Assembly: GCA_022446985.1 (NCBI GenBank)
Contig: JAKVBD010000013.1
Span: forward strand, 21,431 to 85,430
Reading direction: 5' to 3'
DNA: 64,000 bases
From: Lentisphaerales bacterium
GTDB taxonomy: Bacteria > Verrucomicrobiota > Lentisphaeria > Lentisphaerales > Lentisphaeraceae
Shown here piece after piece: positions 44,505 through 53,921 of this stretch (its first letter is position 1; each line of letters opens with the position of its first letter). The notes under the pieces were generated by a model. That model did no database searches, was not told the origin of the DNA, and was given only the letters and a program-made list of their open reading frames with translations. The position numbers and the translations under genes are program-made.

Positions 44505-45008
44505 ATGAAAATCAACGACAATGCCGTAGTCTCTGTAGACTTCGAAATGACCAACCAAGATGGTAAACTTATCGACAGCACCGAAGAAGGCGGTGCCATG
44601 GTTTATCTTCATGGTCACGAAAACATTATTCCTGAACTTGAAAAAAACCTAGCTGGACTTGAAGCTGGTGCTGAATTTACAGTTGAGCTCTCCCCTGAAC
44701 AGGCTTTTGGTAAAAAAAGCGATGACAAGATTTTCACCGTTTCAAAATCTGACTTTGAAACTCCAGACCTCAAACTAGGTATGCAATTCCAAACTGTTGA
44801 CTCAAACAATCAGCCAATCATCGCAACTATTGTCGACCTTAAAGGTGACAAAGTAATAATCGATGAAAATCACCCACTTGCTGGCATGACCTTAACTTTC
44901 AAAGGTAACGTTCAGGAAGTTCGCGAAGCTACTCTAGAAGAAATCAGTCACGGTCACATTCATCAACCAAAAGAAGAATCTAAAGGCGGATGCTGCGGTA
45001 GCTGCTAA
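44505..45008 (+). CDS. slyD: FKBP-type peptidyl-prolyl isomerase, SlyD type
   Basis: 167 residues: FKBP part with VSVDFEMTNQDGKLIDSTEE and GHENIIPELEKNLAGLEAG, chaperone flap in the middle (AFGKKSDDKIF), then DENHPLAGMTLTF typical of SlyD, and a Cys-rich end GGCCGSC with His nearby (HGHIHQ) that could bind nickel or another metal. Ribosome site AAGGAAA precedes. Its stop interlocks with the convergent PLP gene. Confidence 0.92.
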   Translation: MKINDNAVVSVDFEMTNQDGKLIDSTEEGGAMVYLHGHENIIPELEKNLAGLEAGAEFTVELSPEQAFGKKSDDKIFTVSKSDFETPDLKLGMQFQTVDSNNQPIIATIVDLKGDKVIIDENHPLAGMTLTFKGNVQEVREATLEEISHGHIHQPKEESKGGCCGSC

Positions 45009-46822
45009 GAAAGTTTTTCTTCAATCCCCGGTTGAGCTTCGATGTACCTGGAGTGAATTTCTTTGTAGGTCTCTTTATAGTGTTCGTTGATTTTATCTAG
45101 ACTCCAAAACTGTTCTGAAAATCCAGCAACATCCTGATCAATTGTTACTCTGGCGACGCTGATTAAGTGCGCTAGAAGTACCCGGGGATCTTCATCTCCT
45201 ACAGCAATGCGAATCGTCGTCCGGCTGATTCCGGCCTTTTCCAAATCTTTATCTGAAAGCTCCGAGTGACTCGTCAGTGCCGGGCACAAAACTACAGTAT
45301 TCATTTGCCCTAAGCTTACCTGTAAACCAAAAACTGGCTCCAAAGAATCAAAGAATTTTTTGAAAGTTTGTACTCTCAATCCTTTGCCATAAATTTTATC
45401 AAAATTCATCGTAAATAAGGGCGCTGACAACTCTAAGTAATTGTTATCTTTCATCAACTGATGATTTTCATTTGACTTAATCGCATTGGACTTAACTTCA
45501 ATCATAGGATGCGCTGCCAAAACATGTGTAAAGCATCTTGTCGAAATACATTTCCTAAGAACTCTAAGCTCCATAGTACGCATACCAGTCAAAACTTCGA
45601 AGGCTTTGTCTGCATCCAGAAAAGCACCTTTTATGTAGTAGACATTCCAAAACAGCGTATCATCCCAGGCATAATCGACTTGCTTGCCATCCCACCTAGC
45701 CATTTTCAAAGTTTCGCCTTTCGGAATAAACATTCGTTCATTGCGCCCTATAACCACTCCGGCAGTCGTCGTACCTGAACCAAGAATATCCTTGGTATAT
45801 GAGTGAACGATGAAATCAGGTCTCTGCATGGGATTACCTTTTCTAAGAGTCGATGTCAGAAATGGCGTACCAACCGTGCAATCACAGATAACGTCTATTT
45901 CAGATTTATGAGATAACTCACAAATACCAGAAACATCTAAAACATAACCGTGCGGATTGCACGGCGACTCTATGAAAACGTAGATATGCCTCCCCTGCTC
46001 TAATCGTTCTATGTAAGCTTCTTTAACCTGATTTAGAAATGACTCAAACTCTTCACTCGTATACCCATCAAAAAACTCCAGGCTTATATCGAGATTACTC
46101 TTTTTGCCAAACCAATCGTTAAGCAATTGGTGAGTTCCGCCATAGACATTTCGGCTGGCAATAACTACATCCTGATAGCCCAACAGATGACTGAGAATTC
46201 CATCTATAGCAGCCATACCTGAATTAAAATTCCAAGCAAAATATTCATTGGCTAAATCCCCAGCTTCCAAATCAACGATATGATTGGCCAAACTAACCGA
46301 TGTCGGATTCATTAAACGCGAGTAAATCTCATGTAAAGGTTCTCTTCCCTGAAAAGCATCGTCGATCCATTCTGTACAAGCATAAAGATAAGTTGCCGTC
46401 CTGGTAATTACCGGAGTCGCACTGAAGACCGCCGTTACATTATCAAACAAAGGGTACGGACCTTTTGCAGTTCTTGTTGACGAATGATTGACTATACTCT
46501 GGTAAGACTTTCGCAGTGGGTTCTGCATATTATCCAAAAGCTTAGCCAACTGGAAACAGATAAACCTTTTGGCATTAAAAAATGAAATTCGTTCTGACTT
46601 ATCCAGACTTTGTAAAAGCTCTAAGGATTGCCCCCAAAGGGAATTAAGTTCTATTTGGCTGACATACAAACTTTCGACTAAACGGCCCAGGCTTTGTCCT
46701 AAAGGGCTATTCGAATCAATGGAAAAATGCTCTAATTGCTCGTTAGCTAATTCTTGCAGATCAGTTGCCTGAGAACTTTTTCTCAAGGGACTCAAACGCT
46801 TTGCTGATTCAAGATCACTCAT
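45005..46822 (-). CDS. PLP-dependent enzyme of the Cys/Met metabolism family with N-terminal extension
   Basis: 605 residues from ATG 46822 (AAGGAGG, 6-base spacing; an in-frame GTG at 46828 is too close to it). Residues about 120-590 have a cystathionine-synthase-like fold: FNSGMAAIDGIL, SRNVYGGTHQLL, FIESPCNPHG, CDCTVGTPFL, and the PLP lysine Lys344 in SYTKDILGSG. The first about 110 residues are a helical extension absent from standard enzymes. Reaction is not decidable; gamma-lyase or transsulfuration are candidates. Confidence 0.8.
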   Translation of the reverse strand: MSDLESAKRLSPLRKSSQATDLQELANEQLEHFSIDSNSPLGQSLGRLVESLYVSQIELNSLWGQSLELLQSLDKSERISFFNAKRFICFQLAKLLDNMQNPLRKSYQSIVNHSSTRTAKGPYPLFDNVTAVFSATPVITRTATYLYACTEWIDDAFQGREPLHEIYSRLMNPTSVSLANHIVDLEAGDLANEYFAWNFNSGMAAIDGILSHLLGYQDVVIASRNVYGGTHQLLNDWFGKKSNLDISLEFFDGYTSEEFESFLNQVKEAYIERLEQGRHIYVFIESPCNPHGYVLDVSGICELSHKSEIDVICDCTVGTPFLTSTLRKGNPMQRPDFIVHSYTKDILGSGTTTAGVVIGRNERMFIPKGETLKMARWDGKQVDYAWDDTLFWNVYYIKGAFLDADKAFEVLTGMRTMELRVLRKCISTRCFTHVLAAHPMIEVKSNAIKSNENHQLMKDNNYLELSAPLFTMNFDKIYGKGLRVQTFKKFFDSLEPVFGLQVSLGQMNTVVLCPALTSHSELSDKDLEKAGISRTTIRIAVGDEDPRVLLAHLISVARVTIDQDVAGFSEQFWSLDKINEHYKETYKEIHSRYIEAQPGIEEKLS

Positions 46823-46982
46823 AAACACCCTCCTTACACTTCGTATAAGTTTAATTTGCCACGAGTGTCATAAATTTGCAAAATTATATTACTAAGGACG
46901 CTCTCATAAAATACTTTATCAAGGTGTCATGAAGGTATTTTGTAAGAGTATATAAGCTCAAATTAACAAAGTATGCGACATT

Positions 46983-48528
46983 ATGAAGTAGCTTCTTACA
47001 CTACTGGCTCTATTTATTTCAGCATTTGCAGATGAACGCCCGAACGTCTCATTCATTCTAATAGATGATCAAAACCCGGATACCGTGGGCTGTTACAATC
47101 CAGAAATGGAAACACCACATATCGACTCCCTCGCAAAGAACTGTCTAAAGTTCACCCAGGGTCTCTCAGTCTCAACAATTTGTAGTTCTTCCAGATTTAA
47201 CACCCTTACTGGCCGCTACTACAACAATTGCCAAAATCCTAAATCCACCATCTTTACCCAAATATGAAACTTCTTGTTTGACTAACAATATAGGCCTCGA
47301 AGAAGATGGTACTAACGTCACCGCTGTTCTTCAGGAAAATGGCTACTGGACCGGCTTTGTTGGCACAATTTCACTTAAGCAATCATGAACTCATAAAAAA
47401 TACTAAAGACTGGTAGCAGTCAGGATAGAAACACACTCTTCGACTGAGCATCCTTCCGACCCTGAAATTATTGCTGGTACGAAACACAATCATCAGTGGT
47501 GGCAAAAGCGAATCTCTAAGTTTGGATTTGATTATGTAAACGGCGTTTATGCTGCCAATACGCGTGAAATTTTCAATGATCCTACCAAAGCTTACAATGT
47601 AGAGTGGACTGTGAAGCACGCCCTCAACTTCCTTGACGAACAAAAGGAAAACAAAGAGCCATTCTTTCTCTTTTTCTCGACAACCATTAATCACGGACCT
47701 GCTCCCGCTGCTGTCAAAAACGGCAAATACATCTATTCACTCGACTATTACCGGTTAAGGATACTTGCAATAAGACTACTCATTTATGCCGCCGCGATCT
47801 TCATTTGAAAATCCTAAAATTAAAAGGGGTCATGACATTATAGGTTCCATCCAATGGTGGGATGCCGGAGTTGGCACAATTCTACAAAAATTATTAAACC
47901 AAAACTAAGAAGAAAATACCCTGATTATTTATGCAGCTGATCACGATTTACGAGATGGCGGAAAGACGACCCTTTATGAAAAAGGCTGCCATGTACCACT
48001 CGTCATGCAATGGAAAAAGAAAATTAAAGAGCCGCGAATTTATAAAAACATTATGGGAAGTGTTGATTATGTCCCAACTATTCTCGATATATGTCAGGCT
48101 AAGATTCCCGACAACATGAAAATAGATGGCGTCAGTTACAAATCCGTTTTGGAAGGGAATGAAAAACTCGTGCGCAACAGCCTTCATCTTAAGATGGGTT
48201 ATGCCAGAGCCATAAAAACATCGCTGTTCGTTACCTCGAAGAAATCGAAGAACAAATTGCTAGCAGCAAAAGTTTAAAGGTTTCAAAGGTGATGCCCCCA
48301 TGCAGCTGCCATATTTAATTCTCCACAAGCAACTGGCTTAAAAAGCTTCAGCCAAAACCCCCTCTCTACTTTGAAAGAAACCAACTCTTTAATCTGAAGA
48401 ATGATCCTACCCAGCAGAAAAATAATTTTTAGCAAACACCTGAAAAAGCTGTCGAAATGCAAAAGATAATGAAGGCTGTACTTAAGAAAAAATTTCGGCA
48501 CAGGCCGTTTGGAGAATTCTCCAAGTAA
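46983..48528 (+). pseudogene. Sulfatase pseudogene
   Basis: Starts MK then TAG (46989), a signal-peptide-like stretch, NVSFILIDDQNPDTVGCYNPEMETPHIDSL (reduced: DDQNPDTVG, TPHIDSL) and the active-site region VSTICSSSRFNTLTGRY, where the sulfatase C-x-P-S-R has lost its proline. The rest survives in shifting frames: SKFGFDYVNGVYAA, EPFFLFFST, DHDLRDGGKTTLYEKG, YVPTILDICQA and FGEFSK at the end. At least four frame changes and several stops; clearly dead. Type-I sulfatases and their FGEs are common in marine Lentisphaera. Confidence 0.85.
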
Positions 48529-48549
48529 ACACACTAATATCAAATATCT

Positions 48550-48573
48550 ACTCAGCTTTGCTGAGTCGTTTTT
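48550..48573 (+). terminator. Rho-independent terminator
   Basis: ACTCAGC / GCTGAGT stem with TTT loop and T-run, 22 bases after the end of the sulfatase pseudogene. It also sits between two convergent units. Confidence 0.8.
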
Positions 48574-48601
48574 ACATCGTGATTATAAAGGAAAGAAAAG
48601 C

Positions 48602-49201
48602 TTAACCGGTCTCGTTTTCAAGGCGTGTAATCTCCCTCGAAATCTTATTTATAATGCGCTTCTTGTAGACACAGACCGTATTGTAGTTAAAACCGGTCTT
48701 TTCACCGACTTCTTTCAGATTCATTCCCTGAGAAATCAACTCAAAACACTCGCGCACAGGATCCGTCAGGGTCTTACTGACACTTTCCCAGGCTTTATTC
48801 GAGATGAACTTTTGCCACTCATCCGTCGTCAATTTTTCAATCTCAGGAGACATTTGGTCTTCAGTATCCAAACTACCCAAAATGCGGCTTGTGGTATTCT
48901 TATTTCTAAAATAAGTTCGTGCAGTATTTGATACCACCAACCCCAGCCAATTGCGGAACTTGCCACGGCTTCGCTGATAATCAAACTTTGGAAGATTCTT
49001 CCAGGCCTTCAAAAGAATGTCCTGAACAAGATCGTCTATATCCGAAGGCGAAACGTTCATTTTGATCAAAATAGACCAGATAAATCCGCGGTAAATTTCG
49101 GCAAACTCTTCCCAGGCATTTTCATTGTACTGGTTCTTCAGCTTTATAAGCAGTGTTTCTCGAGTATTGTCGTTTTTATCCAAAAAATACACCTGCAACA
49201 T
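48602..49201 (-). CDS. ECF-family sigma factor, paralogue of 27722-28324
   Basis: Region 2 with EIYRGFIWSILIKMNVSPSDIDDLVQDILLKAWKNLPKFDYQRSRGKFRNWLG as a unit (residues about 29-80) and region 4 FNYNTVCVYKKRIINKI. The frame is open further upstream, but the paralogue begins NTRETLL, so the start is near here: ATG 49201, or TTG at about 49183 directly before DKNDNTRE. Divergent from a kinase-LRR gene that starts at 49329. Confidence 0.85.
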   Translation of the reverse strand: MLQVYFLDKNDNTRETLLIKLKNQYNENAWEEFAEIYRGFIWSILIKMNVSPSDIDDLVQDILLKAWKNLPKFDYQRSRGKFRNWLGLVVSNTARTYFRNKNTTSRILGSLDTEDQMSPEIEKLTTDEWQKFISNKAWESVSKTLTDPVRECFELISQGMNLKEVGEKTGFNYNTVCVYKKRIINKISREITRLENETG

Positions 49202-49328
49202 CCATACTTTACAAACATAACCTATACGGCAGCCAAACACAACTTTTCGAATCAAATATATCCATATTTTGCCTTTTTAAGCCAAACCGAGTATTATAAT
49301 TTTAGACAGCTGGGTACACCGTTTAAAT

Positions 49329-51359
49329 ATGAATGAAGATCTACTTTTAAATATCTACAAAGACACCTCTGCAAAACTCGATGAATCCGAAAGTCTTCTG
49401 GATCAACTTGAGCCATGTGGACAACGCTATACCAACCTCCAACAGATAAATTCTGGCGGCATGAAAGAGATTCACTCCTGCCATGATACCCATACGGATT
49501 GCGATGTCATCCTGGCTGCTCCCAAGAAACCAGAACATAACCCTGCATTTGTCCGTGAAGGTCGTATAAACGCATTCCTGCAACATCCAAATATCATGCC
49601 TATTTACGATCTTGGTCTACTAGAAGACGATCGTCCTTACTTCACCATGAAGAAACTCAACGGCAAATCATTGGACTCATGTATTTCTGAAAATAAAGAT
49701 CATCAGTTCGAAACTTTAGTCGATGCTTTTATCAAAGTCTGTGATGCCGTAGCTTATGCTCACTCAAGATCTATCATTCATCAGGATCTAAAGCCAGACA
49801 ACATTCTCCTCGATGACTTTGGCGAGGTTATAGTAGCCGATTGGGGACTTGCTGAAATAGATGACCAAATGAATGAAAATGAGTTCTCAATTCTCGACAA
49901 AGAACTCCATAACATTGTTGAATTGACTCTTAAAGGCTCTGAAGACAGCATGCATGGGACTCCTGGTTACATCGCTCCTGAACGCTACACAAAAAGTCCG
50001 CCTGATTGTCGTCATGACATCTATGCTCTTGGAGCAGTTCTCTACACAATTCTTTGTGGTGAAAAACCAAAGCAAATTAAACAGACCAGTCTCCCAGTGG
50101 CAGTCTTTACCAAAGAAAATCTACCTGCCAGTCTGAAGGCCATTTGTCACAAAGCAATGAACCCCAACCCAGAGTTGCGTTACGCAAATTGTAGCGAGAT
50201 GCTCGAAGAACTGCACCGCTTCCGTCGCGGCTTTGCAACAGAAGCCGAAAATGCCTCTGTTATTCGCTTATTTGAACTGCTTTATAAGAGAAACAAGCGC
50301 CTCTTCATTAGCTCCACCATCTCACTTTTTATCATCTTTATCCTGATCATTGTTTCATTTGTACTTATCAACGACAGTCGTAGAAAAGCTCTTCAGGAAA
50401 AAGAAAAGGCCATTCAGGCAAAAGAGGAAATTCAGCAACTGTACAAAGACCTGGAAGAAAAAGAAAAGGCCAAAAATCACTTTATGAAGATGGGAGCCAA
50501 ACGTCAGTTAGGTATCATCAAAAGTAGACTGAAGACAAGAAATCTTAAGAATTTTGATGAAGCCATTAAATTTACCCTATCGCTGGACCCTGAACTTGAG
50601 GAGACTCACAAATTTGTCGGCAGTTATCATCTCGCCATGTTTAATATTCCTAAATCACTTGAGTCTCTTGGAAAACTAAAAGACAAATCATTCTTCAAAT
50701 TAGTCAAAAAAACTGATTTCAGTTCAACAAAAACAATCCTCACACAGATAGAAAGCATCTTAAAAGAAATAGAGCCATCTGCGATAAAGATTTTCCTTGA
50801 AAACTGCATAAAAAGAAGCAACGCTACTGAACAAAAAACGGCCTTTCTCATAAAGTCCATCATGGATCATCACCCTGGCATGATTCACATACCCAAGATT
50901 ACCGTCGAAGAAAATAGTGGTCGTACTTTAATTAGTATGAAAAACAAAGTAGTGATTAAACATACGGGTCCTATTCATCTACTAAATCCATATTCTCTAG
51001 ACATGTCTGGAACCAGTTTTGGCAATGCCCAGATAATTAATCTTTGCGATGAATTGCAAGAATTAAATGTTAGTCGTACGACTTTGGTTGGTGTTGGCAA
51101 AATAATCAATTCTAAACTCAAAAAGATAAACTTCAGTCACACTCACATAAAAAATGCAAATGAGTTCATATCCATGCCAAATCTGGAGTTCATCGACGCC
51201 AGTTTTTCCAAAATGATAAACTTCAAAGGCTTCACGGCTTTGCCTAAGCTCAAGACGCTAGTTGTCAGTAAAAATCAGCTTCGTTCTGCCCAAAAAAGCC
51301 TTCCAGGCATCGATATCATTGTGAATAATTCACCGGATCACTCACCTTTAGCAAAATAA
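49329..51359 (+). CDS. Membrane Ser/Thr kinase with coiled coil and leucine-rich repeats, WNK-like lysine
   Basis: Kinase about 35-300: glycine loop GGMKEIH with Lys46, beta-3 site DVILAAP lacking the usual Lys, C-helix REGRINAFLQHP, HQDLKPDN (151-158), ADWG (170-173), GTPGYIAPERY. Membrane helix about 324-347, coiled coil (350-390), an alpha-helical segment, then leucine-rich repeats (about 560-665: LQELNVSRTTLVG, LKKINFSHTHIKN, LEFIDASFSKM). It is the unbroken paralogue of 26237-27712 plus 25637-26233, sharing GFATEAE and RNK just before the helix. Its sigma partner is divergent, 127 bases away. Confidence 0.88.
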   Translation: MNEDLLLNIYKDTSAKLDESESLLDQLEPCGQRYTNLQQINSGGMKEIHSCHDTHTDCDVILAAPKKPEHNPAFVREGRINAFLQHPNIMPIYDLGLLEDDRPYFTMKKLNGKSLDSCISENKDHQFETLVDAFIKVCDAVAYAHSRSIIHQDLKPDNILLDDFGEVIVADWGLAEIDDQMNENEFSILDKELHNIVELTLKGSEDSMHGTPGYIAPERYTKSPPDCRHDIYALGAVLYTILCGEKPKQIKQTSLPVAVFTKENLPASLKAICHKAMNPNPELRYANCSEMLEELHRFRRGFATEAENASVIRLFELLYKRNKRLFISSTISLFIIFILIIVSFVLINDSRRKALQEKEKAIQAKEEIQQLYKDLEEKEKAKNHFMKMGAKRQLGIIKSRLKTRNLKNFDEAIKFTLSLDPELEETHKFVGSYHLAMFNIPKSLESLGKLKDKSFFKLVKKTDFSSTKTILTQIESILKEIEPSAIKIFLENCIKRSNATEQKTAFLIKSIMDHHPGMIHIPKITVEENSGRTLISMKNKVVIKHTGPIHLLNPYSLDMSGTSFGNAQIINLCDELQELNVSRTTLVGVGKIINSKLKKINFSHTHIKNANEFISMPNLEFIDASFSKMINFKGFTALPKLKTLVVSKNQLRSAQKSLPGIDIIVNNSPDHSPLAK

Positions 51360-51433
51360 ACTTGCTTTTGAACCCTCAAAACCTTAGTTTATAGAGACGG
51401 GCAAAACATAACACAATTTTTTAAAGGGTACTT

Positions 51434-52309
51434 ATGGATACTACTTGGGACATTTTTTTCTTTAGTGATAGCAAAATCGATTCTGAGGAAATTTTGGATT
51501 TCTTCAAGGAACAACCAAATATTCACATTTGCAAAAATAAAGCAGAATACTACAACAAATATACCAAAACTGAATTCGTTTTTGAGTATCACAAAAAGCA
51601 TGAAAAAAATGAACTCATACCACTCTCCATGACACTAGATCTGTTAATGATGAATTCTGCTCATGCCCATGAAGCGGCCAAAGTAGCAGGGCGTTTATGT
51701 TCAGCAATGAATCTCAAAATTTTCTTCCCCTTTACCATGTCGACTCATGGAGAGGATTTCACAAAGAAACGCTTTCTTGAACGTTGGGCTAGAAATAAAG
51801 ATAAAATCAAAGATTCCTACATGAAGCACCAACTCTACAAACTACAGTCAAAGCAATTAGTCAATGTATGGAAGTGGAACTATAACATCCCATGGACGCG
51901 AAAATTCTTAAATGATTCTGTGGAGATCCCTGAAATTCAGTATGCGAGTTTCGATGGCAAGCTTGCCTCTTTTGTGTACTTTGACCCGCAAACTGCTTCT
52001 GCGCTGCCCGAAGCCGACTTTTACATCATTATTAAAAGCAAGAGCACTGGTTTAATTAAGAAACATCTAACCCTCCAAAAGTTTATTCTCTCACAAGAAA
52101 CTATGCAAGATGCTTTATCGCAAATGCGCTTTATGCCATTTGATGATGCACCTTTCTATAAATATCAATCAGACAAATTATCCCAGGAAATAGAACAGGC
52201 TTTAAAGTCATCTTTAGATTTTCATATTCAAATGATTGATTCCGAGAGCATCGTCGATCTAGAGCTGGTCAATGAAGATGAACTCATCTTTGAAGAAAGT
52301 ATCTACTGA
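51434..52309 (+). CDS. Unknown soluble protein
   Basis: 291 residues without signal peptide or membrane helix. A His/Ala-rich helix (MMNSAHAHEAAKVAGRLCSA) and an acidic C-terminus are visible; no family recognised. It starts 74 bases after the kinase-LRR gene on the same strand, so cotranscription is possible. AAAGGGT precedes the ATG as ribosome site. Confidence 0.75.
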   Translation: MDTTWDIFFFSDSKIDSEEILDFFKEQPNIHICKNKAEYYNKYTKTEFVFEYHKKHEKNELIPLSMTLDLLMMNSAHAHEAAKVAGRLCSAMNLKIFFPFTMSTHGEDFTKKRFLERWARNKDKIKDSYMKHQLYKLQSKQLVNVWKWNYNIPWTRKFLNDSVEIPEIQYASFDGKLASFVYFDPQTASALPEADFYIIIKSKSTGLIKKHLTLQKFILSQETMQDALSQMRFMPFDDAPFYKYQSDKLSQEIEQALKSSLDFHIQMIDSESIVDLELVNEDELIFEESIY

Positions 52310-52398
52310 TTCAAGCCAAATCAATTTTCTATACTAATAACCCGAGAGCATCGACGGCTCGCCTAAAGCCTCAAACTACAGCTAAAACCGTCGTAAAC

Positions 52399-53514
52399 CT
52401 ACTGGTCAATCAATTCTGGAGAGAGGTGATCCAAAAGAGTGATAGCAGCACCATAAGCAACCCCTTGAACAGGAGACTGAGCTCTGGTGATTTTTATCTC
52501 TCTTTGCCCTGAGCGATTTAATCGAGTATTTAGCTGATCATTCATCATTTCCAGGAGCCTTTCATTTTGCCAGCACATTGAACCTGCTAAAATAATTGAA
52601 CCTGGATCAGAATATGACGCCAAACTCTCTAACCAGGGCATAATCCAATGACCTAGATTTTTCATAGCAGGAGTCAAAGGACCATCAATAGTATTCAGGT
52701 CTTCAAGATCCTGAGCCGATAACATAGGAGGGTCATTGGGGCGAAGTATACCGGTTAGTTCACCTGCAGAACTCCCAACACCATTAACCATTTCACCATT
52801 GATAAACAAGCTTGAACCAAAGTAACCTGGTTTAAAACCTTTACCGGCTTTGATAAAGTTTGTGTAGAAGAAAAGAAAATCGCGCTTTTCAAAGCCTTCA
52901 CTGTGGTACTCAGCTAAAGCAGCCTGACGAACATCATTGTCAATAATAACTGAAATTTCCGGGAACAACTCGGCGAAATCATCTGCTATAGAATATTTGT
53001 TGACATTAAAGAATTTTGAATTTTCGATAATGCCCTTTTCCGGATTAACTGTTGCCGGTAAGCCAAGGCATAAGCCGCGCATTGGACCAGGTGGTCTACC
53101 TCGATCTTCATACCACTGCTCGAGACGATTTTTAAGATATTCAGGAAGTGTCGTTATGTCTTCACTAACTTCAAAGTTGCAAGAGTCTATTATCATTCCG
53201 GAGTAATCAACCTTCACCAACTCAGCATGAATATTCTGAATAACAATGCCAATAACCCAGCCAAGGTGTGGGTTTACCTGTAGCCAGGTTTGCTTCTTAT
53301 TACCTGTACCAGACTCGCGTTTACCTCCTTCAACCACTATACCTCTGTTTATAAAGTCTCTTATGATGTAGGACATTGTCGAATTCTGTAAGCGAGTCAC
53401 CTCAGCTAACTGAGTTCTAGTCAGTTGACGGTGCTTGCGCAAAAGGCGCAATATCAACAGCCGATTGTACACTGCTGCACTTTGTTGATTTAAACTTTTT
53501 TCTTTTGTAACCAT
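52399..53514 (-). CDS. ROK-family transcriptional regulator (NagC/XylR type)
   Basis: 371 residues: winged helix-turn-helix at 15-75 (ILRLLRKHRQLTRTQLAEVTRLQNSTMSYIIRDF in short form: TRTQLAEVTRLQ), then the actin-like ROK fold with GLPATVNPEKG, IIDNDVRQAALAE and GSIILAGSMCW. The usual ROK zinc motif (CxCGxxGC) is not present, which is seen in some regulators. Likely senses a sugar or sugar phosphate. Divergent from citrate synthase. Confidence 0.85.
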   Translation of the reverse strand: MVTKEKSLNQQSAAVYNRLLILRLLRKHRQLTRTQLAEVTRLQNSTMSYIIRDFINRGIVVEGGKRESGTGNKKQTWLQVNPHLGWVIGIVIQNIHAELVKVDYSGMIIDSCNFEVSEDITTLPEYLKNRLEQWYEDRGRPPGPMRGLCLGLPATVNPEKGIIENSKFFNVNKYSIADDFAELFPEISVIIDNDVRQAALAEYHSEGFEKRDFLFFYTNFIKAGKGFKPGYFGSSLFINGEMVNGVGSSAGELTGILRPNDPPMLSAQDLEDLNTIDGPLTPAMKNLGHWIMPWLESLASYSDPGSIILAGSMCWQNERLLEMMNDQLNTRLNRSGQREIKITRAQSPVQGVAYGAAITLLDHLSPELIDQ

Positions 53515-53921
53515 GTCGTTTCCTGTCTGCCTAAATGTAACCGGCTCTTAAGAACTTACAAATTTTTTAGGAGACTGTTCCCCCGTCATCTTATAATATA
53601 TTTCCTCTCCGATTTAACTACAGTAATACTTCAATCATTGAAGTTGCAAATTTATTACGAAATCGGCAAATTTTAGCACATTCAATTTTACGACACTAGG
53701 CAAATATTCTGACAAAAATTACGCTATCTCAAAAAGAAGCCCCCTTAAAATACGTTTTTGCTAAAGAAATGTTATTTTTTTTTATATTCTTCGTGTCACC
53801 AAGCCTTTTCGAGCTCGTTTAGCAGTTGATTCTTGATCATCGCCAATTAAGTTGAGCAGATCTGATTTAGATAAAGCTTGAACTTTAGAGAAAATTTAAA
53901 AAGAAATTCCAGGAGCAAAAC
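53515..53921. other. Intergenic region between ROK regulator and citrate synthase
   Basis: About 400 A/T-rich bases without an ORF. An inverted repeat ACTTCAATCATTGAAGT (53628-53644) may be an operator. The citrate synthase ribosome site CAGGAGC is at 53911-53917. I see no riboswitch or tRNA. Confidence 0.5.
53628..53644. promoter_or_regulatory. Inverted repeat, candidate operator
   Basis: ACTTCAA / TTGAAGT with a 3-base centre in the gap between the divergent ROK gene and gltA. The nearby TATAAT at 53592 suggests a promoter region. Binding protein unknown; the ROK regulator itself is a candidate. Confidence 0.3.

Noticed and set aside
45028..46000. Plus-strand ORFs antisense to the PLP enzyme and other long genes
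   Set aside because: They are short, lack ribosome sites and conserved motifs, and lie wholly inside strong minus-strand genes.
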